This document shows positions 62,108-64,000 of a stretch of DNA of 64,000 nt, piece by piece. The first letter of the stretch is position 1. Every line of letters begins with the position of its first letter. Below the pieces are notes generated by a model. That model was not told the DNA's origin, did not search any database, and was given only the letters and a program-made list of their open reading frames with translations. Location of the stretch: positions 1 to 64,000 of the forward strand of contig JAIKZI010000002.1 of NCBI GenBank assembly GCA_024682375.1. Direction: 5' to 3'. The translations under genes were made by a program, and so were the position numbers. The stretch comes from Lachnospiraceae bacterium. Lineage in GTDB: Bacteria > Bacillota > Clostridia > Lachnospirales > Lachnospiraceae.

Positions 62108-63828
62108 TGATTGAAAAAAGTGCGATATTACATATTCCTATGTCACAGTATGCATATGGGATTGATGAAAATAGAGTAACTATAAGACTTAGATGTAAAC
62201 ATGATGATTTAGATGAATGTGTTCTCTATTACGGAGATAGGGCATGTAGACTTACACCGGTTATTTTTTCAGAGCAGAAGATGGTGAAAGTCATAGAATG
62301 CGAGAGATTCGATTATTATGAAGCTGTTTTGGAGAAGCCTTATAAGAGATTAAATTATTATTTTAAACTGATTTCTGGAGATGAGAATTGGCTTTATTAT
62401 GGCGACTGCTTTATGAAGGATACGGTTGATGATAGATCAGAGTATTATCAGCTTCCGTTTAATCATAGAGACGATATCGTAAAACCTCCTTTATGGGCAA
62501 AAAATGCAGTGATATATAACATTTTTCCAGATAGTTTTGCAACGTCTAAATCATATATTAGTAAGCAGTCTAGTGAACAGGATTACAAAGGAAACAAGGT
62601 TAGAGGGAAACTCGGTGGAACGCTTAAGGGAATAACAGAAAACGTTGATTATTTAAAGCGTCTAGGAGTAAATGCGATTTATATAAATCCTATATTTGCT
62701 GCAGGTGAATATCATAAATATGATCTGCTGGACTATTATCGGGTTGATCCGTGCTTTGGTACAAATGAGGATCTAAAAGAGCTCGTAGATGTATATCATA
62801 AAAATGGACTCAAGGTAATTATCGATGGTGTATTTAATCATTGTGGATGGAATTTCTTTGCGTTTGATGATGTAGTAAAGAATGGAACTGAGTCAAAGTA
62901 TAAAGATTGGTTTTATGATTTAAAGTTTCCAGTTATTAAACCTGAGAATCCGGAAGAATATCCAAATTATGAATGCTTTGGTTATGAGAGGATGATGCCT
63001 AAATTGAATATGGCGAATCCGGAAACTGCTGAGTATTTTTGTGAAGTTGGTAAGCATTGGATCAGAGAATTTGGTATAGATGGTTGGCGACTAGATGTAG
63101 CTAGCGAAGTAAATGATGATTTCTGGAGAAAGTTTAGTGCCGGTGTAAGGCAGATTAATCCGGATGCTATCCTGATAGGTGAAGTGTGGGAGACAGCAAA
63201 TCATTGGTTAGATGGTAAAATCTTTGATTCAACTATGAATTATGATTTTAGAAAGCATTGTAATAAGTTCTTTGCAGAGAAATCAATAGATGCAGCGGAG
63301 TTTGGAAATAGAGTTGCAGATATGTATATGAGATATAGAAAGCAGACTACTTTTGCACAGCTTAATCTATTGGATAGTCATGATGTGGGAAGATTTCTAT
63401 CTGCATGTCATGGAGATGTATCTATTTATAAGCTTGCGGTGCTCTTTCAGATGACATTTCCTGGTATGCCCTCTATTTTCTATGGAGATGAGATGGGATT
63501 AGAAGGAATAATAGAAGCTGATTATAGACGTCCGATGGATTGGGAAAGTAAACCTGGAAAACTGTTTGAGTTCTTTCAGAAAGTGATTCGTTGCAGATTG
63601 GATAATGAAGTGCTTCGCCTGGGAGATTTTAGGATTGTATCTGCAAAGAGCGGAGAAAGAGTATTTTGTTATGAAAGATACTTGGGAGAGTCTATTATCA
63701 GAGTTTATCTCAATGTATCGGATGAGCCTGTTGATATTGAAGATATTGGAGATTCGACAGTGCTTATACAGGAAGGTTATACAAACCATAGTTTAGATAG
63801 TCATGGATATATAGTATTTGCTATGTAA
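62107..63828 (+). CDS. GH13 alpha-glucan hydrolase (neopullulanase / cyclomaltodextrinase type)
   Basis: A 573-aa intracellular enzyme without a signal peptide. An N-terminal ~125-residue beta domain precedes the barrel. Conserved regions are DGVFNHCGW (I), [10 protein letters not shown] (II, nucleophile Asp), LIGEVWE (III, acid Glu) and [10 protein letters not shown] (IV). The region-V signature reads MPKLN, the marker of the neopullulanase/maltogenic subfamily GH13_20 rather than oligo-1,6-glucosidases (QPDLN). It should split imported maltodextrins or cyclodextrins. No linear amylase signature distinguishes it further. Confidence 0.92.
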   Translation: MIEKSAILHIPMSQYAYGIDENRVTIRLRCKHDDLDECVLYYGDRACRLTPVIFSEQKMVKVIECERFDYYEAVLEKPYKRLNYYFKLISGDENWLYYGDCFMKDTVDDRSEYYQLPFNHRDDIVKPPLWAKNAVIYNIFPDSFATSKSYISKQSSEQDYKGNKVRGKLGGTLKGITENVDYLKRLGVNAIYINPIFAAGEYHKYDLLDYYRVDPCFGTNEDLKELVDVYHKNGLKVIIDGVFNHCGWNFFAFDDVVKNGTESKYKDWFYDLKFPVIKPENPEEYPNYECFGYERMMPKLNMANPETAEYFCEVGKHWIREFGIDGWRLDVASEVNDDFWRKFSAGVRQINPDAILIGEVWETANHWLDGKIFDSTMNYDFRKHCNKFFAEKSIDAAEFGNRVADMYMRYRKQTTFAQLNLLDSHDVGRFLSACHGDVSIYKLAVLFQMTFPGMPSIFYGDEMGLEGIIEADYRRPMDWESKPGKLFEFFQKVIRCRLDNEVLRLGDFRIVSAKSGERVFCYERYLGESIIRVYLNVSDEPVDIEDIGDSTVLIQEGYTNHSLDSHGYIVFAM

Positions 63829-63839
63829 TCGGAGGAAAG

Positions 63840-64000
63840 ATGGGAGTAACGATTAAAGATGTAGCCAGAGAAGCAGGTGTATCAATAGCGACTGTATCTA
63901 AAGTAATAAATGGCTCATATTCCATATCTAAAGAAACAATTGCTAGAGTTAATGATGTGATGAAGAAATTGGATTATCATCCAAATACACGTGCGAGAAA
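63840..64000 (+). CDS. LacI-family transcriptional regulator (partial, runs off window)
   Basis: The first 53 codons encode a LacI DNA-binding domain ([20 protein letters not shown]...[31 protein letters not shown]). The hinge and effector domain lie beyond the window. GGAGG precedes ATG, 11 bp after the GH13 stop. It probably represses the starch locus through AAACGTTT-like operators. Confidence 0.92.
   Translation, partial: MGVTIKDVAREAGVSIATVSKVINGSYSISKETIARVNDVMKKLDYHPNTRAR

Overview
The window looks like a chromosomal segment of a low-GC, anaerobic Firmicute, most probably a Lachnospiraceae member. This is inferred from gene content, not from a database search. Pointers are the T-box tyrS leader, an MscL with a zinc-ribbon tail, the dusB-greA-lysS block, the NiaR-type NAD region, the CBM26/maltodextrin locus and a 2-hydroxyacyl-CoA dehydratase-like cluster with its ATP-driven activator. 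Start codons were reset to the nearest Shine-Dalgarno-supported codon where the longest open frame ran too far upstream.

Layout. 1-0.6 kb: the 3' end of a 23S rRNA gene and a tRNA-Cys, with no recognisable 5S between them. 0.7-4.6 kb: a FIST-domain hybrid histidine kinase and a two-receiver response regulator. 4.6-13 kb: T-box/tyrS, a PAP2 phosphatase, a zinc-ribbon protein, metG-tatD-rsmA, a TPR-GGDEF protein and an acetyltransferase. 13-19 kb: a second acetyltransferase, tadA, a flavodoxin-SCP2 protein, HIT protein, mscL, murG and hcp. 19-28.4 kb: pgi, an ABC-F ATPase, an SH3/SleB-type wall hydrolase, birA and dusB-greA-lysS. 28.6-33.6 kb: a YjeM-like permease, a structured leader ahead of an XRE-membrane protein, an AraC regulator, and a DUF3793-flavodoxin pair behind two matching operators and a terminator-like hairpin. 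33.6-37.8 kb: a membrane protein, a Mur-ligase-like enzyme, a Sel1 protein, YdcF and acylphosphatase.

37.8-43.1 kb, minus strand, is the most unusual part. It is a tightly coupled operon of a CooC-like nickel-insertase ATPase, two 2-hydroxyacyl-CoA dehydratase-like subunits, their ATPase activator, a 55-aa membrane protein and a small protein resembling the N-terminal half of acetyl-CoA synthase beta (CdhC/AcsB). The combination suggests an ATP-driven, low-potential iron-sulfur reductase with a possible nickel connection. Its substrate cannot be read from the sequence.

43.2-50 kb: a PIN-PhoH ATPase, a Sel1 microprotein, a LytTR regulator with a LiaF-like membrane protein behind 21-bp-phased direct repeats, DegV, and a LysR/dicarboxylate-type symporter pair. 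50-53.8 kb: a lipoprotein plus ABC exporter cassette with the remnant of a second lipoprotein copy. 53.9-57.7 kb: niaR-nadC-nadB facing nadA across two divergent promoters that overlap NiaR-like boxes. 57.7-64 kb: a starch locus with a membrane-anchored triple-CBM26 protein, a maltodextrin ABC importer, a GH13 neopullulanase-type enzyme and the start of a LacI regulator, which runs off the window end.
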